Shown here piece by piece: positions 1-12,830 of a stretch of DNA of 64,000 bases. Positions within the stretch are counted from its first letter, which is position 1. Every line of letters starts with the position of its first letter. The DNA is taken from positions 20,220,439 to 20,284,438 of the forward strand of contig NC_091105.1 of assembly GCF_024713975.1 (NCBI RefSeq). Direction: 5' to 3'. This DNA is from Paralichthys olivaceus. Lineage: Eukaryota > Chordata > Actinopteri > Pleuronectiformes > Paralichthyidae. The notes beneath the pieces are model-generated. The model saw nothing but the letters and a program-made list of their open reading frames with translations, ran no database searches and was not told the origin of the DNA. Made by a program: the position numbers and the translations under genes.

Positions 1-654
1 TCGAGGATAATGTTTTAATCATTTTTATCACCTAAATGTAAGAATCGAGTTTTCATTTGCTTAGAATAAGTTCTAGAGATGGTCTTGCACCTTTTTATGT
101 AACACGTAGGCCACCGTACCTTCTCCTTCACGCTCGGAAAAGGAAGGGTGAGGCGAGGGCTTTTCCGTTGGTTTTAGTCTTCAACCTCGCCACTAGATGT
201 CACTAAATTTTCCTAATCCTATTTATAATTCCTGGTGCAGCAGCTGAATGAACGATTTCTATTCTCAAACTGACTTCCACAAATAATGAATCTTAAAGTG
301 CAACGAACTGAAAAATTGAGTGATTTTACAATATAATGCAGCTTATAGGCAGTTGCTGAAGTGTGTTCATCATTGATTATATTGATCAGTCAGGAGATTG
401 ACAGTATTTTAGAAACACTGAGGTCATGACTTCATGTAACCAGCAGAACTCCAAACACATAACCACCATGACATGTTTGTATGGGAAATCTTGTCAAATG
501 TATTATATTTAGTAAAAAAAAAAAAAATGTTCCTGTTTAACCTTGATTTAATTTAAACTGCTAAAACCCCAGAAATATCACTGATGACCTCATGTCCTCA
601 ATAATATCGGTACCTGCTGTTATCATTCACTCACAGTGTTTCTCTCTTGTGAAG

Positions 655-930
655 GTGAGGGAGTGGTTTGCTGAGGTCCAGCGGCGCTTGGACATAGGCG
701 CAGATCCTTTCCAGGAACCGGCTGCGGAGAGGGCGGACAGAGACGAAGGAGGAGAGGAGGAGGCGCGGGGAGAGGCGTCAGCGGCCCCCGAGGACCAGAC
801 CGGCACTGGGATGGGAGATGAAGATGATGAGGAAGAAGATGAGGAGGATGATGCCGACGACACGGATGACAGTGAGGTTTGGGAACCATCGCGTAGCGTC
901 AGGAAATCCTTGTCAGTTTCTGAAGACTAA
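655..930 (+). CDS. zhx1: ZHX1 last coding exon (zinc fingers and homeoboxes 1), partial
   Basis: Last coding exon of a ZHX-family transcription factor; the rest lies left of the window. A pyrimidine-rich acceptor (gtttctctcttgtgaag) precedes GTG at 655, and the frame runs to TAA at 928-930. The exon opens with VREWFAEVQRR, the recognition-helix end of a homeodomain (WF plus basic residues). It continues into a long acidic tail of Glu/Asp runs and ends with DSEVWEPSRSVRKSLSVSED, which resembles the C-terminus I recall for human ZHX1 (acidic run, then WEPPRHVKRKLSKSDD). ZHX1 is a nuclear repressor with two C2H2 fingers and several homeodomains that dimerises with NF-YA and other ZHX proteins. 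C8orf76 follows on the same strand, as in human. In mammals the ZHX1 coding region is one exon, so the intron here is notable. An alternative acceptor at 635-636 (cactcacag) would add a few codons. ZHX1 rather than ZHX2/3 is inferred from the tail and the synteny. Confidence 0.85.
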   Translation: MREWFAEVQRRLDIGADPFQEPAAERADRDEGGEEEARGEASAAPEDQTGTGMGDEDDEEEDEEDDADDTDDSEVWEPSRSVRKSLSVSED

Positions 931-3900
931 TGATTGTGGAAAGTGATGGTGAAACATTACAGAATGTTACAAGAGACACGATCAATGCTGGAGGACAGTT
1001 AGCTGAACCAAGTCTTTTTTTGCCACTGATTTCCCTGTGTACACATTAGCAACATTGATGAACTGTTTTTTCTTAATCATGTCTACATGCGACTAACAGA
1101 TGGACCATAACTTTAGCTCACCCTCTCAACACTTCTCTTATTAACTGTAGGTGATGTGTCACAGCTTAGACAATAATTGTGAATACGAATACCATGAAGT
1201 GCAATCTTCAAGCTGAGCTAAAGATGAGAACTGATGGGATGAAGCAGTTGCCCAAAAAAGATGGTATATCCAGGGCCAGGCACATCCATACACCTTTCTT
1301 CAGAAGCAATTGATGAATACTGACTGTTGTTAATTCATTATTTTTGGAAGAACTGTCAGTTCCAATGTCCAGCATGCTCTAATTTAAATTTCCACTCCTT
1401 CGTTGCTTAAATGAAGCCAATAAGGGAGGTTTTATTTTTCACATTTATGCTGCATTTCCCTAAGAAGTAGTGTGGGATGCTGTTGTGAGCACAGGCCTAA
1501 ATTCAAACTTCAATCCCCAGCATTATGAATGTTTTACCCATGGTCCCAAACTAACTGCACGCTGAAAAAAAACGTCTGCTATTTTTACAAAGGTGCTTAA
1601 AAACCTATCACTACTAGATGTCACTGCTGAGCAATCTCCCTAATAAATCCAGCATACATCTAATAGAGGAGCTGGTTGATTTGACATGTTACAGCATGTT
1701 ATTTTTTTTTTTAAAAGCTCCTGTAAAGATAGACCAGGATGTGTGAGTTAAATATTGGATTGATAATGACAGTGTAAATCAGGTATGTCACCTTTCTGAG
1801 CTAAAGGTCTAAATGACAGGAAAAGTACCTTAACGCTGAATGAATGCCAACGCCATGATGCTTTTAAATAACGCAGGATGTCTGCTCCAGTCTTCCCTTA
1901 AAAGTGGCTCATTTGTCATTAATATTATCGCTATAGATTTTTAACTGAGCACCTACAGATCTGATGGAGAAATTCCACAGTATGTGTTAAATATGCACTG
2001 CTATTAATGTTTTTTAACAACATTTTCACCTTTTGATAGAACTCATCCCGTGCTACGATCAATCTTTCTGAGGAGGTTGTGTAAATTCAGATAGCACGAG
2101 GCTTTTGTGCCAAAGCTGAATGTGCGGAGCAGTGAGCTACAGTTTGAAGCAGAGGCACCGTTTGTCAACTAAACGATGAGGCAGACATCTTTGTCCAGTG
2201 ACATAAAAACAGAACTATCCTTGCCGCAGCATTTCGTTTGCTTGTGGTCGGATTCTGATGAATTAATGGGATGGACTGATTTTTTTTATTTTATTGGGGG
2301 ATGCATGTAAATACAAGCACCAGCTGCAGCTCCAGTGTGAATTGAAAGTAAATCAATGCGCATGTTTTCCCCGTGACAAGATTGCTATCTCCACCAAATC
2401 ACCGACTTTTTGCCTTTAGGTTTGGGCTCATGTTTAAAATGAGGCCTAAGAATTATTGTTAGTCCTGACCCGTACTTCAAGAAGCACTGTTTCACAGTAT
2501 TTTAAATAATAATCAGACTCCAATCTGCACTGAACAGAAGAACATGAAGCACCTAAACTAAACTTTTTAAAAGATGCACTTTGTCCGCTTGTGTTCACAG
2601 TGGACTAAATCCTGATTAGGCACCTTAATCTCTTATTACACCATGAAATGGCTCTGAGAGACCAAATCTCTTTTGTATGAACTGAACCAGTATTTTGCCT
2701 TTTTTATCCTTAGTGTGTTTTCAAGGGGAGGAATATTATCAATTTGTCAACTTTTATAATAATATGTGTTATTTCATATTTGGATGTTCATACGGCTCAA
2801 AAGAATTGTCGAACAATCACCTACCACTTTGTTTCGCTAAATTGCACAATTTGAGCCCAGTTTTTAACCATCTGTCCTTTTGAAAATGTGCGTGTGTTAC
2901 ATTTGTTGTTATGTTTGTATTGTTGGCTTTAAATTATGGAAATTGTCTCCTATCTGTCCTTCTCTGCTCTCACATGCCCCTGTCTGATTGAACCACTTTC
3001 ATCCAGGCCACTTTTGTAAAATAAATGCCTAGTTTTCATGTGCACTTCCCGAAACATGTTCCTGTAAATGTTGGCAGTGTCCTGTTGGTTTCCTGTCTCT
3101 GAAATGACAGGGCTGTAGGGACGACTGCACAAGACTGAAACCAGTCAGAAAATTCAAAAAAGGACTTTACTTGGAAAATGTAATTTCCCTCATGGAGGGA
3201 ATCGTGATACCTGAAGGAACAGCACAGCATTCCCTCTGTGGTGGGAAGTCTACCAAATAACGCTCCTCTTTCCAGCTGTTTTCTTTGTGCTTTACTGCAT
3301 CAAGAGGACAATGGACTGAAAACTGTCTCACCTACAGTTGTTCACACACAGGGGAGAGACTCTGATGAAGCTTTGCAGATAAACCTATGTGCCTACACGG
3401 CTCGTATACTTGTTTGAACACAATTTCACCAACGCTCGACAAAAGATGACAAAAGAATGAGTGAATTTGTCAACCACTGAGTGACTCTTTAGCGAGGCTT
3501 GTTCAAACGAAGGTGTGATGCATGATCGAGCTCTGCTTTCTGCTGATGCTAAAAGATGCCTAAATACTCTGAAGTTGACATTGGAAACTTCTGTTTTAAG
3601 TCCTTAAACAAATAACCTTGGTGTTTTGAATTCTATTTCACTAAGCACTTGTCACATACTACCCGTTGGTTCCTTTAGCTCATTTAAATGCATTTTAGTG
3701 AGTCTCTATGAAACCAATGGTGGCTCTTAGCTGTGAGCTATAGTTTGAGTATTGCAACTGGAGGGGAGCTGAAACTGCTTTGCTGTAATGTGACAAGTGC
3801 AAGTAACAAATAACAGATTCAAAATGTCAAGGCCGACCTATTGTCTAATACTGCATGCAATAACTAAGACGAACAACTGCTCATTTTGTACATACATTAT

Positions 3901-6900
3901 TTTGGGTTGGTATACTTGGCACAGTAGAAGCCTAATCTAGGATTACACGTTGCGTAGCTTTTAAGAGACCAGTTACTTTTTAAGAATTAGTTGATCAGTA
4001 CAATCACGGACCTGTTTTTTTCTCTTTTAGAAATATTTTTTAAACTGTTTTGATCATCTAAGCTTTGCTTGGGATTTTGTAGTCTCTGCAATTTTTGGCC
4101 CATTTTGAACCGTTTGAATCTTTGTACTTTGTGTGCTAATTTTGTACACATGCTACAAAAGGGCTTGTCCCAGATTAACTTCTTTTATTTCTGAGGTTAG
4201 GCTTAATTCTGTATCCAGGTATCCAGCCCACAGTCTTTTACAGTGTGCTCTTTCTTGACTATAATTTTTTATCTAAAGAAACTGTGTCATTACAACTCTG
4301 TCCAGACACCAGTGGATTGCTTGTTAACTGACTCATACAATACGTACAGCAGACTAGTGTTTTTGAAATAGAATCTGTTTTAGAGTTCAACCAGTGTTGC
4401 CCGAGTGGCTTTTTGGCACTTTGGTTCCAAAAAATATAAAATCACAACTGAAAAGAAAAGACACGCTCCTAAAAGAATTGCAAAGATTGCATTTTTTGTT
4501 TTTGCTCATGGGAATGTTTTTATTTGCTTGCTAATATGTCAACATTTTTAAATCAAGATACATTACATATGGCAAAAAACTATTAAAAATGTCAAGCAAC
4601 ACTTTGCTTTGAGAGGCACGCCACATAAAGTCCGGCTAACTTGTCATGAGGTCTCCTAAAAAATGACCCTGAAATAGTTATGTCATTGGGGTCATCTCAG
4701 TTTGTCTCGAAACAAGAGCAAGTCTAATAAAAGACTTAGGATCCATGTAGGATCCAGTGATTTTGGACCTTGTTGCAGACTAGATTGAAAGTCTGGACAT
4801 CTCAGTTTCTGCTGCCCAGATTTGAACCATTCTTTCTGAAACCAGTGTCTCTCAATTAGCTGAACTTTATGGAAGGAGTGTCCCTTTAATCACTGAGTGT
4901 TTGGTAACAATACTGTAACATGACAGTTAATAACATGATGATATGATGTTAATGAGAAGAGTATTATTAAAGTAATACTTATAGTCAAGAAATTGTTTTC
5001 AAATATTTCCCCCAGTTCCATTGAGGTGTCTTTTCTCTGAGTTGTGATTTTATATCCGTCTCTCTTCATGTATCCCAGTAATACTTGTGCAGTAGAGCTA
5101 CGAGCTTATATTGTGATCGGAGTAGTTTACCTGCTGTCCTATTATACTCATGTCATATCTGTATCCTTCGCTATACTACTGCTTCGTCCTCACTCGTTTT
5201 CTGTATTTAGACAAATAGTTGGTTGAATGTTTCTTATGCAATCAGAGATTCAAATGTTTTCACTATATAGCAGCTAGCTTTTTGGTAAAAGAAAATGCAT
5301 TTTGTCAGAATTGTAATACACTGTACGTATGAATAGTTTTTTTTTTTTATTCATTTACTGTGGACTTTCCACCTTCTCTTTTTTTAATCTAATTTTATCT
5401 GCTGACAGTTTTTACCCCGTTTTATTTGCTTCTAATGGGCTTGATTTGCTTTTAACTTGTAGACTTTCCTCTTTGTTCCTGCTTCAATACAGTGTACATC
5501 TCCAGACCTGTTCAGTGAGTGATGGCAATGATCTCTCCGCTCCTGTATTAAGTAACAGTTGTTTCCATAGACACAGATACTGTAGGAAGAACCCAAAGGT
5601 CTAACTCCATGCTCTGCTTTAATAAATGGGTGTGTTAATTTAAAGACAACTGATATTTATTGTGCCATTTTCAAATGATGTCTCCCCTGACTTTAACTGA
5701 TATTTAGTCCCTTTTACCAGGGTTTCTAAATAAACTGTAATTGGAGTTGTGTTAAAACCCACCATGAACTGGTTCATCTTATCCAGTACACCTGATGGAT
5801 GACTTGAGGAGGGGTTTCTGGGATTGATGTACTTGAGGTGGGACTTTTTGCTGTCCGCAACCTTCATGACCAAGCTCTTCAACAAAACAGTTCATCTTGG
5901 GTTTTTTCTGTGTCTATGGAAGTGATTTTTCCATCGACACTCTGCCCACGTGTCTGAAATTTGTTAAAACACTGAGAGTGTGTGTCAGAAACTCTGATTA
6001 AACTTGATGTGCGATCGCCTCTGCAGGTTTGCTCTAGAGAGAACTTTGTGCAGTCATCCACTTGAAGCAATCAGCTGTGAGGCAAAACAGTTTGTGCAAT
6101 GTTAATTTAAAATCCTGGCTGTTATTGGGGCTCTGGCTTGATTTTTAGCTTGATTAAAAAAAGAAAAAAGAAAAAAAAGATTTATATTTTATACTTGTTT
6201 GAGGACAAACCCCAATAAATTTTGATCAAATGCACTTGTGATCACTATTTTGCATGTTTTAAATGTGATGTGAAGCGCTAAGATGCAGAGCAGAAAGCAC
6301 TGCATAGAGTCCTGTTAAACCCTGTGAGTCAGTCATCATTTGTGACCTTTTTTTTTAGAAATGTTGGAAAGAATCTCATTAAAAGCTCAGAGATGAATTC
6401 ATCATCACTGTTAGTTATTAGCATTGATAGCATTTTTAATAAACCGTCAGTGATGCAGTGTCTGTTGTTTTATTGTCAATAAGGGAAACAGATTTGCATT
6501 AAATTAAAAAAACTCTTCTAGTCAAAACCTTCTCTTTTGAAGAAGTCAGTATGTGAGGATATATCCTGTACATCAAGATAATGTTGCATAGGTTGGATCA
6601 TCAACATACTTAAGATGCAGAATCTTTTATTTCTCTTAGATGTTGGTAAATATTTGTGCAACTTAACAGAAATTTAAAAAGTAAGACAGAGCTGAAAAAG
6701 GACATGAGTGGACAGAATAATCAAATAGTAAAACGCTGTGAAACAAAATAGTTTATAAAGAGAATTTGGTTTATGTACTTGAGGATGAGTATTCTGCATT
6801 AAGTGTAGTATTACCAAGCAATAATCCTAGCTGCATGTAACTTTCATTTGACTAAAATAATTTAAAATAAAAGGAGAATTCTAATATAATCATCAGCTCA

Positions 6901-7440
6901 TGCATTCATTTGGACGTGTGGCAGTGATGGATTTCTCCTCTGATGTGTGTATTAAGTTCAGGCCGAGTGCAGCTTCCAGATAAAGGTGAGTTCCTCTCCT
7001 ACACCAGGTGTAAACATGGCTTGTATAAATGACTCAATGTGTTGTGATAGTAATATTTTTGAAGTTCGGTGTGTTCATTTGAAAGCCATGACAATGTGGC
7101 TTGATTAAAGTGAGACTTTGAAAAGAAATAAAAGAGTATAAAAATATAAAAACGTACACAGTTTTTTAAACTCAAAGTAAAAAAAAGTGAATTCAGAAAT
7201 ATTTGAGATGTGCACAGTAATTACAGAAAATGAAATGCTATTCATGTTGAATTGATTTTCTCTGACTACATTTGTTTCCATATGCCGATACAGAAAATGT
7301 AGGACAGGTCTGGGCACATGGGAGACAGACAGTTGTGTGTTTGCAGTATTAGTTTTTGGGGATGTCAGTGTCGAGTTAAATCAAAGTGAAGCAGATATTC
7401 ATATGTGATGTTTTCTCTGTTGCTGAATGAGCTGCATGTT
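931..7440 (+). other. Non-coding stretch: probable ZHX1 3' UTR, then intergenic
   Basis: No supported coding sequence. The DNA is AT-rich with few recognisable repeats, as expected of a long 3' UTR. AATAAA hexamers occur at several places, for example 5621-5626 and near 6214, and I cannot say which, if any, ends the ZHX1 transcript. The open frames here (for example 5329-5604 and 5640-5885) show no family resemblance, have no splice context and sit in low-complexity sequence. Confidence 0.4.
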
Positions 7441-7610
7441 TTCATCTCGGAACCTTTCCGCCCGGAACCACTATCAGTGGACATTGTATCAGCCGTACAG
7501 TTGACAGTGAGAGACAGTGTATCCATGAGTGTGTAGACTTCTGTCCCCTGTAGTTCGGGTACTAGTCTCTGACTGTGAGTAGTAGGCTCTGCCAGGTTCT
7601 TCAGGTCCGC
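7440..7610 (+). promoter_or_regulatory. Probable C8orf76 promoter / 5' UTR
   Basis: This is the sequence immediately upstream of the C8orf76 start codon. It is less AT-rich than the DNA before it and contains GGAA core sites of ETS type (for example cccggaacc near 7460-7470). No TATA box is obvious at a convincing distance. The start site is not determined. The call rests on position and composition. Confidence 0.35.
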
Positions 7611-10224
7611 ATGGAGATATTAGGAAGTACGTTTGACGACTCTGTGTTTTCGGAGGCGAGAGACCGAGTGTGTGCGTCTCTGTCTTCATACAACGCTAAA
7701 CTGTGCGAACCAGAGGTGAGTGGGTCCAACGACAACCACCCGAACCGGGACCAGGCTAGTTAGAGCCGCGGTGAGGGAGCACCAAGGTCCGGACTCTGGG
7801 TACTGCCAGGAAGGTGTCATGACGAGTCATCCATGTAAATAAACTGTGATGTTAGCCTGCTAAAGTTAGCTTGTCAATATTAGCCTGCCAATCATTGCTA
7901 GTTAACATTAGACTGCTAACGTACCTGCTGCCATTACACTGTTAACGTTAGCCTACCAACGTTAGCTCGTCAATATCAGCCTGCTAATTATTGCTTGTTA
8001 ACATTCGTCTGCTAAAGTACCTGCTATCATTAGCCTGCCATGGTTAGCTCCCTCATCATTGCCAGCTAACAATAGACTGCTAGCAGCTGCTACATCCAAA
8101 AGGAGCCAGAATAATTATTTGATTATTTATAAATGTTTCGTAAAGAACGATGTGACTCATATATGACAATATTATAAATGAGCCAATGTAACAAACGTCA
8201 TGTGACACAGTTCTTTTAATTGAATCCTGGTATTCTGGGTAATTTGTACCAAATATATATATATATATATATATATAACACTGAACTGAACAAACTGCAT
8301 CAAAATGTATTTATATGTAGTTGCTATGTAAATATTAACATATTGTGGCTAATTGCTGTTTGAGTGAGTGGGTTTAATGTGTGATCATGTTAAATAAGTT
8401 GTATTGTGTCTTAAATGTTATTTGTTGAGTATGTTGGCTTAGTTTCTTTGGTTCAGTAACACTTGTTGCATGTGTGGCTTAGTTTCTTGTACAATGTGTA
8501 AAAGTCAGTGAGAAGCAGCTTCCAATCACTGTGGTATTTTCTATTGTCTCGCTCCTCTGCAGTGGTTTTGTGAGAGCGCTGCTCTCGATACAGACGATTC
8601 CCTGGAGAAACAGAAAGTTTACAAGTTCAGAGGTGACTTGGCCGTGAGACAGGGGAACTATCAGGTCAGTTTTTGTTCAATCAATCATCTCGAACCTACG
8701 ACAACGTCAATCCTCCAGTCTCTCACACAGACTGAAAAGTTGATAGTGGCCAGAGTATCTGAGGATTTCAGTTAATTTTCCTTAAACATTTTGAGTTTAT
8801 TCACTGCAAAACTGTTGTTATGAACCAGTCAGTGCTTCAGCTTCTGTCGTGTATCCAGAAGAGCACTGAAGGTTTTCTTCATTTTTAATTTAAGTAGTGA
8901 GCACCTTTGTTTCCTTATAACCTACCATGTTTCAGTGTAAAATATCGTAATATTGTAATCATGATGTGTGGTTATACACACACACAATGATCAGATATTA
9001 AAATATTTTATTTCTCTGTAATTTCACAGTAACAGTACCAACAAAAGCTGCTTGAAGTAAATACAATTTGGACTGGGCTCATAGTCGCTGCCATATGATA
9101 ACCTTTTCTCTTGGTATCGTTCAGACAAGTTTTCCGTTGTCCACTGATGTTTGGTGTATTGTTCTGTTTGTGTTCTCATGGTGTGGTGGGTATAGAAAGC
9201 CTTGGAAGCATACAGCTGCTGCCTAGAGTGGCTCGCTGACAACAACTTGACCATCAGAAGAGATGTCCTGGAGGGAATGGCTCGATGCTGCACCAAACTG
9301 GGACAGAGAGAGAGGGCTGTGCACTTGGCTGACTTACTGGTAAGTCACCTGTGAGATTCTCTTTTAAAGTGTTTTCCATGTAGCACAGTGTGAATTCAGT
9401 CAACCTGCACCACTTTGCACACAGTCATAGATATCAGTCACCGAAATGTGTTTTTTGTTCTTTTTTAAGATCCATAAATTATTATAAATTACTTAAAATG
9501 TTGAAAACCGCCTTATCTTGCAATGTTGAAGAAACGCCTTCTGATCTGGATCTGCCCAAAATGTAATGGGTTCTTCCCTGATCTGTTCATGTAGTTTTTG
9601 CGTAATCCTGCTAAATGATAAACGAAAAAACACAGGCGGAGGTAATTATACATTTAAGACAAATGCTAGACCAAATTCCAAGTTATGAAAAAACATATTT
9701 TTCCAAGCAGCCAGTTACTTTTCATGTTAATCTCATGTTAATCATTTGGTTCTATATCATGAACGTACACTCATCTAATCTAAAGCTTCCTTAACACAGC
9801 CTTTATTTTGTCATTGACTTTAGCTTTATGAGCCAAGAAAGTAAGTGCTTTTATGTGTCTCAGGAAGCTCCAATATTAAGAGTCTGCTTTCACGCAGCTG
9901 GAATGTCTAATAATTCAATATACAAGAGACATCTGCTTAATGTCGGCCCTCTGGATTAAACTGTCCACCAGTGTAGCTCAGTGTTGCAGCCTTTGTCTTC
10001 AGAGGTTGTTTGTTCATGCAGCATTGGAAATTATCATTATTATTATTAACTCTGATAAATCTAAAGTTGATCAGATGTTCTCTGAAGGTAAATTTCAGTG
10101 TTTAACAAAATATTGGTAAGAAGAAAAAGTTTGTAGTTGGTACTCATTTTTACAACATCTCTCTCCAGAGGAAAGAAGCCTCCAACACCAGTCACCTGAC
10201 CAGCCTCCTGCTGCTGAAGGTCAG

Positions 10225-10293
<69 letters not shown>

Positions 10294-12323
10294 ACAAATA
10301 TAAAACATAAACATGTAATAGACATTACATCGTTTATTACAGGTCAGCATCTTCAAGCATTTTGGAGCCATCGGATCAGCGATGTCATGTCTCCAGCAGC
10401 TGTGTAGCCTGCTGCCCTTTAACCCCTGGTACTGGTTCAACCTGGGTCAGATGTGTCTGCAGCTGCTGGAGAACAGACCCACAAGTAGGTTTGACTTCAT
10501 TTCCTGTCTCATTTAACACCCATATTTTTTGTGTATTATAATGTGTAAAATATTATTTTTTGCTACAAATGAATAAACAATCTTATTCTGTTGTCTAAAA
10601 ATATGTGTAATAATGATGATTTGTTTTAACGCGCCGATGTGTTAATTGCCTCCTCTAGGATTATGTTCCTCTGAGAGGTGTGAATCAGCAGAGGAGCAGC
10701 ACGATGGAGAAACTGAGGAGCAACAGGAGGAGGCAGCAGAGATGGATGAGGACAGACTCCGACTAAAAGCTTGTACTTGTTTAGTCAGGACGAGGTACAA
10801 ATCACTGTTTACATACTGTATGCCACATTCACACAAAATATCAACCATTCTACAATAGAAGTAGATACAAATACAACTAGAGACATATTTTAATAGTTGA
10901 AAATCATTGTTTTGTGTAATACAATAAGACATCTGTTTATTTACAAGGTTCAATGTGTATTCAAATGAGAGGGGTTCTTCATCTTTGTGGAGAGTTCTGG
11001 GAAGCATCCACATTCTTTTCCCTGTGTGAACTTAAATGCGTCCTGGTCCATATTGAAGAGACGCCTACTGACATCCTCTGATCCACTACAGTTTCACAAT
11101 GTATTTAAAGTATTTTTAATCGTCTCAGTGACCAAGGATGTTAATATTTGTGCCCCCCGCCACAACATCAACACTGGTAAACCAAATAATGATTTCTGTT
11201 GTTTGTATGCCCCCCTGCCAGCGACAGCCAGAGGAATATGTTTGCGGGTTGTCCCTCCATCCATCCCATTGTGAATGTGATATCCCTCCCCTACTTTGAG
11301 GGAATCTCTCCAACATCTGTACAAATATTCATGTATGATCTGGACAACTCAAAATTCACTTTGACTCATGGTTGACCTGATTAGATTTTGGTGGTCAAAG
11401 GTCAAGTTCATGGTGCCTATTGAATGTGATACCTCAAGACTACATGATTACGTTGTAGTGGTCAACGGTAAAGGTCACAGTGACCTTATATAAATCTATA
11501 GATCTCTAGAATCTCTAAATCTCTAGAAATACATACACAGAAACTCGGATAGTTGGCAGAGGCATTCAACTGCAGTGCGGTAATTCTAGTTTTCAAATGC
11601 GGCACATTGATTCATTCAGTCCCTCCTGACACTGCTCGCTCTGCCTTTCTCTCTCTCGCTTGCACCGACACACAAAACGTCATCTGACTCATCTGTAAAC
11701 TTAGACTGGATAAAAACAACATAATTTTGTCTTCGTGAAAACAAATGATGTATGTGTGTTTATTTGCATATAGAGTAGTGACTGAGGATCCGAGATCTGT
11801 CCACTTCTCTCAAGACGAATGATGGTACAAGGTCTGAACAGGGCCTTAATGTCTCCCTGCTTGTTTTATCTCCCTCAGACTCCTGTTGAAAATCCTTCGG
11901 CAGCAGCAGTCCTCCTTTGTGTTGCAGCGCAGTGAACGTGCCCTACAGACGACAGATGAGGCACTACAGCGGCTAAATCCCAAAGAATCCACACTGCAGA
12001 CTCTCACTGAGGTGAGTACACAATACTGACACACACCAAGTCAAAACCTGAATTTTTGAAGTTTATAGGCAGTTGAGTTGAAAGGTCACAGACTTCAAGT
12101 CAGCCGATAGTTTTACACGATTCAGTCTTGCTCTTTAATTTCCCAGGTGATGTCAGAGGACCTGATCCCAGACAAGATGAGGGAGGACTACCAAGATGGA
12201 GAGAGTCTGGCCAGTGTGTGTGTGCAGAGCTTCAGAGAGCGCTGGTGGAACAAGATCTTACTGACTGGTGTGTCAGAGACTGACGAAAGTCTGCATCAGA
12301 CAGAGACGGACACAGGGTCCTGA
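7611..12323 (+). CDS. c8orf76: C8orf76 homologue, 8 coding exons, 329 aa, TPR-like protein of unknown function
   Basis: Exons 7611-7715, 8563-8664, 9196-9339, 10169-10219, 10343-10484, 10659-10794, 11879-12011 and 12147-12323 join in frame (990 nt with stop TGA), all with GT-AG borders. The product matches human C8orf76 (about 380 aa) in order: FDDSVF and SYNAKLCEPEWF at the N-terminus, KFRGDLAVRQGNYQKALEAY, RRDVLEGMARC, SNTSHLTSLLLL, LLPFNPWYWFNLGQ (residues about 160-173), LKACTCLVRTRLLL and EVMSEDLIPDK. The helical repeats around residues 50-180 look TPR-like. A Glu/Gln-rich, poorly conserved linker lies at about 185-215. Start chosen at ATG 7611 (MEILGSTFDD), because it matches the human N-terminal region; an upstream in-frame ATG at 7575 would add 12 residues. 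No signal peptide or membrane segment is seen. The molecular role is not established. It neighbours ZHX1 as in human, where read-through transcripts are known. Confidence 0.93.
7851..8095 (+). repeat. Degenerate tandem repeat, about 96-bp unit rich in GTTAGC, in C8orf76 intron 1
   Basis: Two and a half diverged copies start near 7851, 7947 and 8029. Each begins GTTAGCCTGC or similar and carries gttagct(t/c)gtcaatat, cattgct and gttaacatt in the same order; the third copy is shortened. Short GTTAGC/GCTAAC words recur inside each unit, so the array has a second, shorter level of repetition. Confidence 0.7.
8252..8277. repeat. (AT)n microsatellite
   Basis: About 13 AT dinucleotides, uninterrupted, in intron 1 of C8orf76. 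Confidence 0.95.
9395..9600 (+). repeat. Dispersed repeat copy, family shared with 22,845-23,130
   Basis: The stretch ctgcaccactttgcacacag, then tagatatcag, a run near tccataaattatt, and aaaatgtaatgggttcttcc appears again in the same order and orientation at about 22,905-23,070. Both copies lie in introns (C8orf76 intron 3, DERL1 intron 4). No coding capacity. The family name is not known to me. Confidence 0.7.
10227..10291. repeat. (CA)n microsatellite beside the 5' splice site of C8orf76 intron 4
   Basis: About 32 CA units begin 8 nt into the intron (donor GTCAGAA at 10220) and fill about half of this 123-nt intron (10220-10342). The open frames here that translate to CVCV runs are artefacts of the repeat. 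Confidence 0.97.
11090..11590 (+). repeat. Teleost interspersed repeat in C8orf76 intron 6
   Basis: This is a repeat-like block with characteristic phrases: gtcccc/gttgtccctccatccat, gaatgtgatatccctc, ttgactcatggttgacctga, aaggtcacagtgacctta and a closing ggcagaggcattcaactgc. I recognise these as common in teleost genomes. It encodes no intact protein; the short frames over it are not genes. The paired AGGTCA words are part of the repeat. Confidence 0.6.
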
Positions 12324-12489
12324 TGTTGAATGTTTACAGAAGGGACTGAAGACGGCTCAGCAACTGATAGATCCCAGCAAAGACCAACTGACACAGACTG
12401 AATGAACTGAGAGTCAGATCCTGGGCCTCACAATCACTTTATATCTGTACGTCAATACTACAGCTCAAATGTTTACTTTTATTTATTTT

Positions 12490-12830
12490 TATTGTATATA
12501 AAGACGGACACATCTCCACTTCCTGCCACTATACAGAAAATAACCCAGATTCAAACGTTGCCATCTTGTGCATTTGGAGCCAGAGTCTGCGCAATAGTGA
12601 TCAGGGATCAACTCTCTGGAAACATGAACACTTGAACATACATCAGTGTTATAACCTAATGACAGAAACCACCTTTGAGAAAAAATGTGTTTGATGTTTT
12701 CATTAAATATAAATTTTGGTCCATAACCCATCTGCTAATGTGGAGGATAGATTTATAAACTGTACTGCGGCCAGCCACCAGGTGGTGATCGAGACCGGCC
12801 ATGTCATCCATCTTTATAATCTGATTATTC
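12490..12830. repeat. MITE/SINE-like element with TATAAAGA(T/C)GGA ends
   Basis: The left end reads gtatataaagacggacacat and the right end contains catccatctttataat, so the two ends are inverted versions of a tataaagatgga motif. The interior has catctccacttcctgccac and ggagccagagtctgcgcaat, which recur at 42,985-43,200, and ccagccaccaggtggtgat, which recurs in inverse orientation at 55,700-55,730. It lies just after C8orf76 and may be in its 3' UTR. A poly(A)-signal-like ATTAAA follows at 13031-13036. Confidence 0.65.

Noticed and set aside
10061..10440. Open frames with CVCVCV runs
   Set aside because: They are translations of the (CA)n tract in C8orf76 intron 4.
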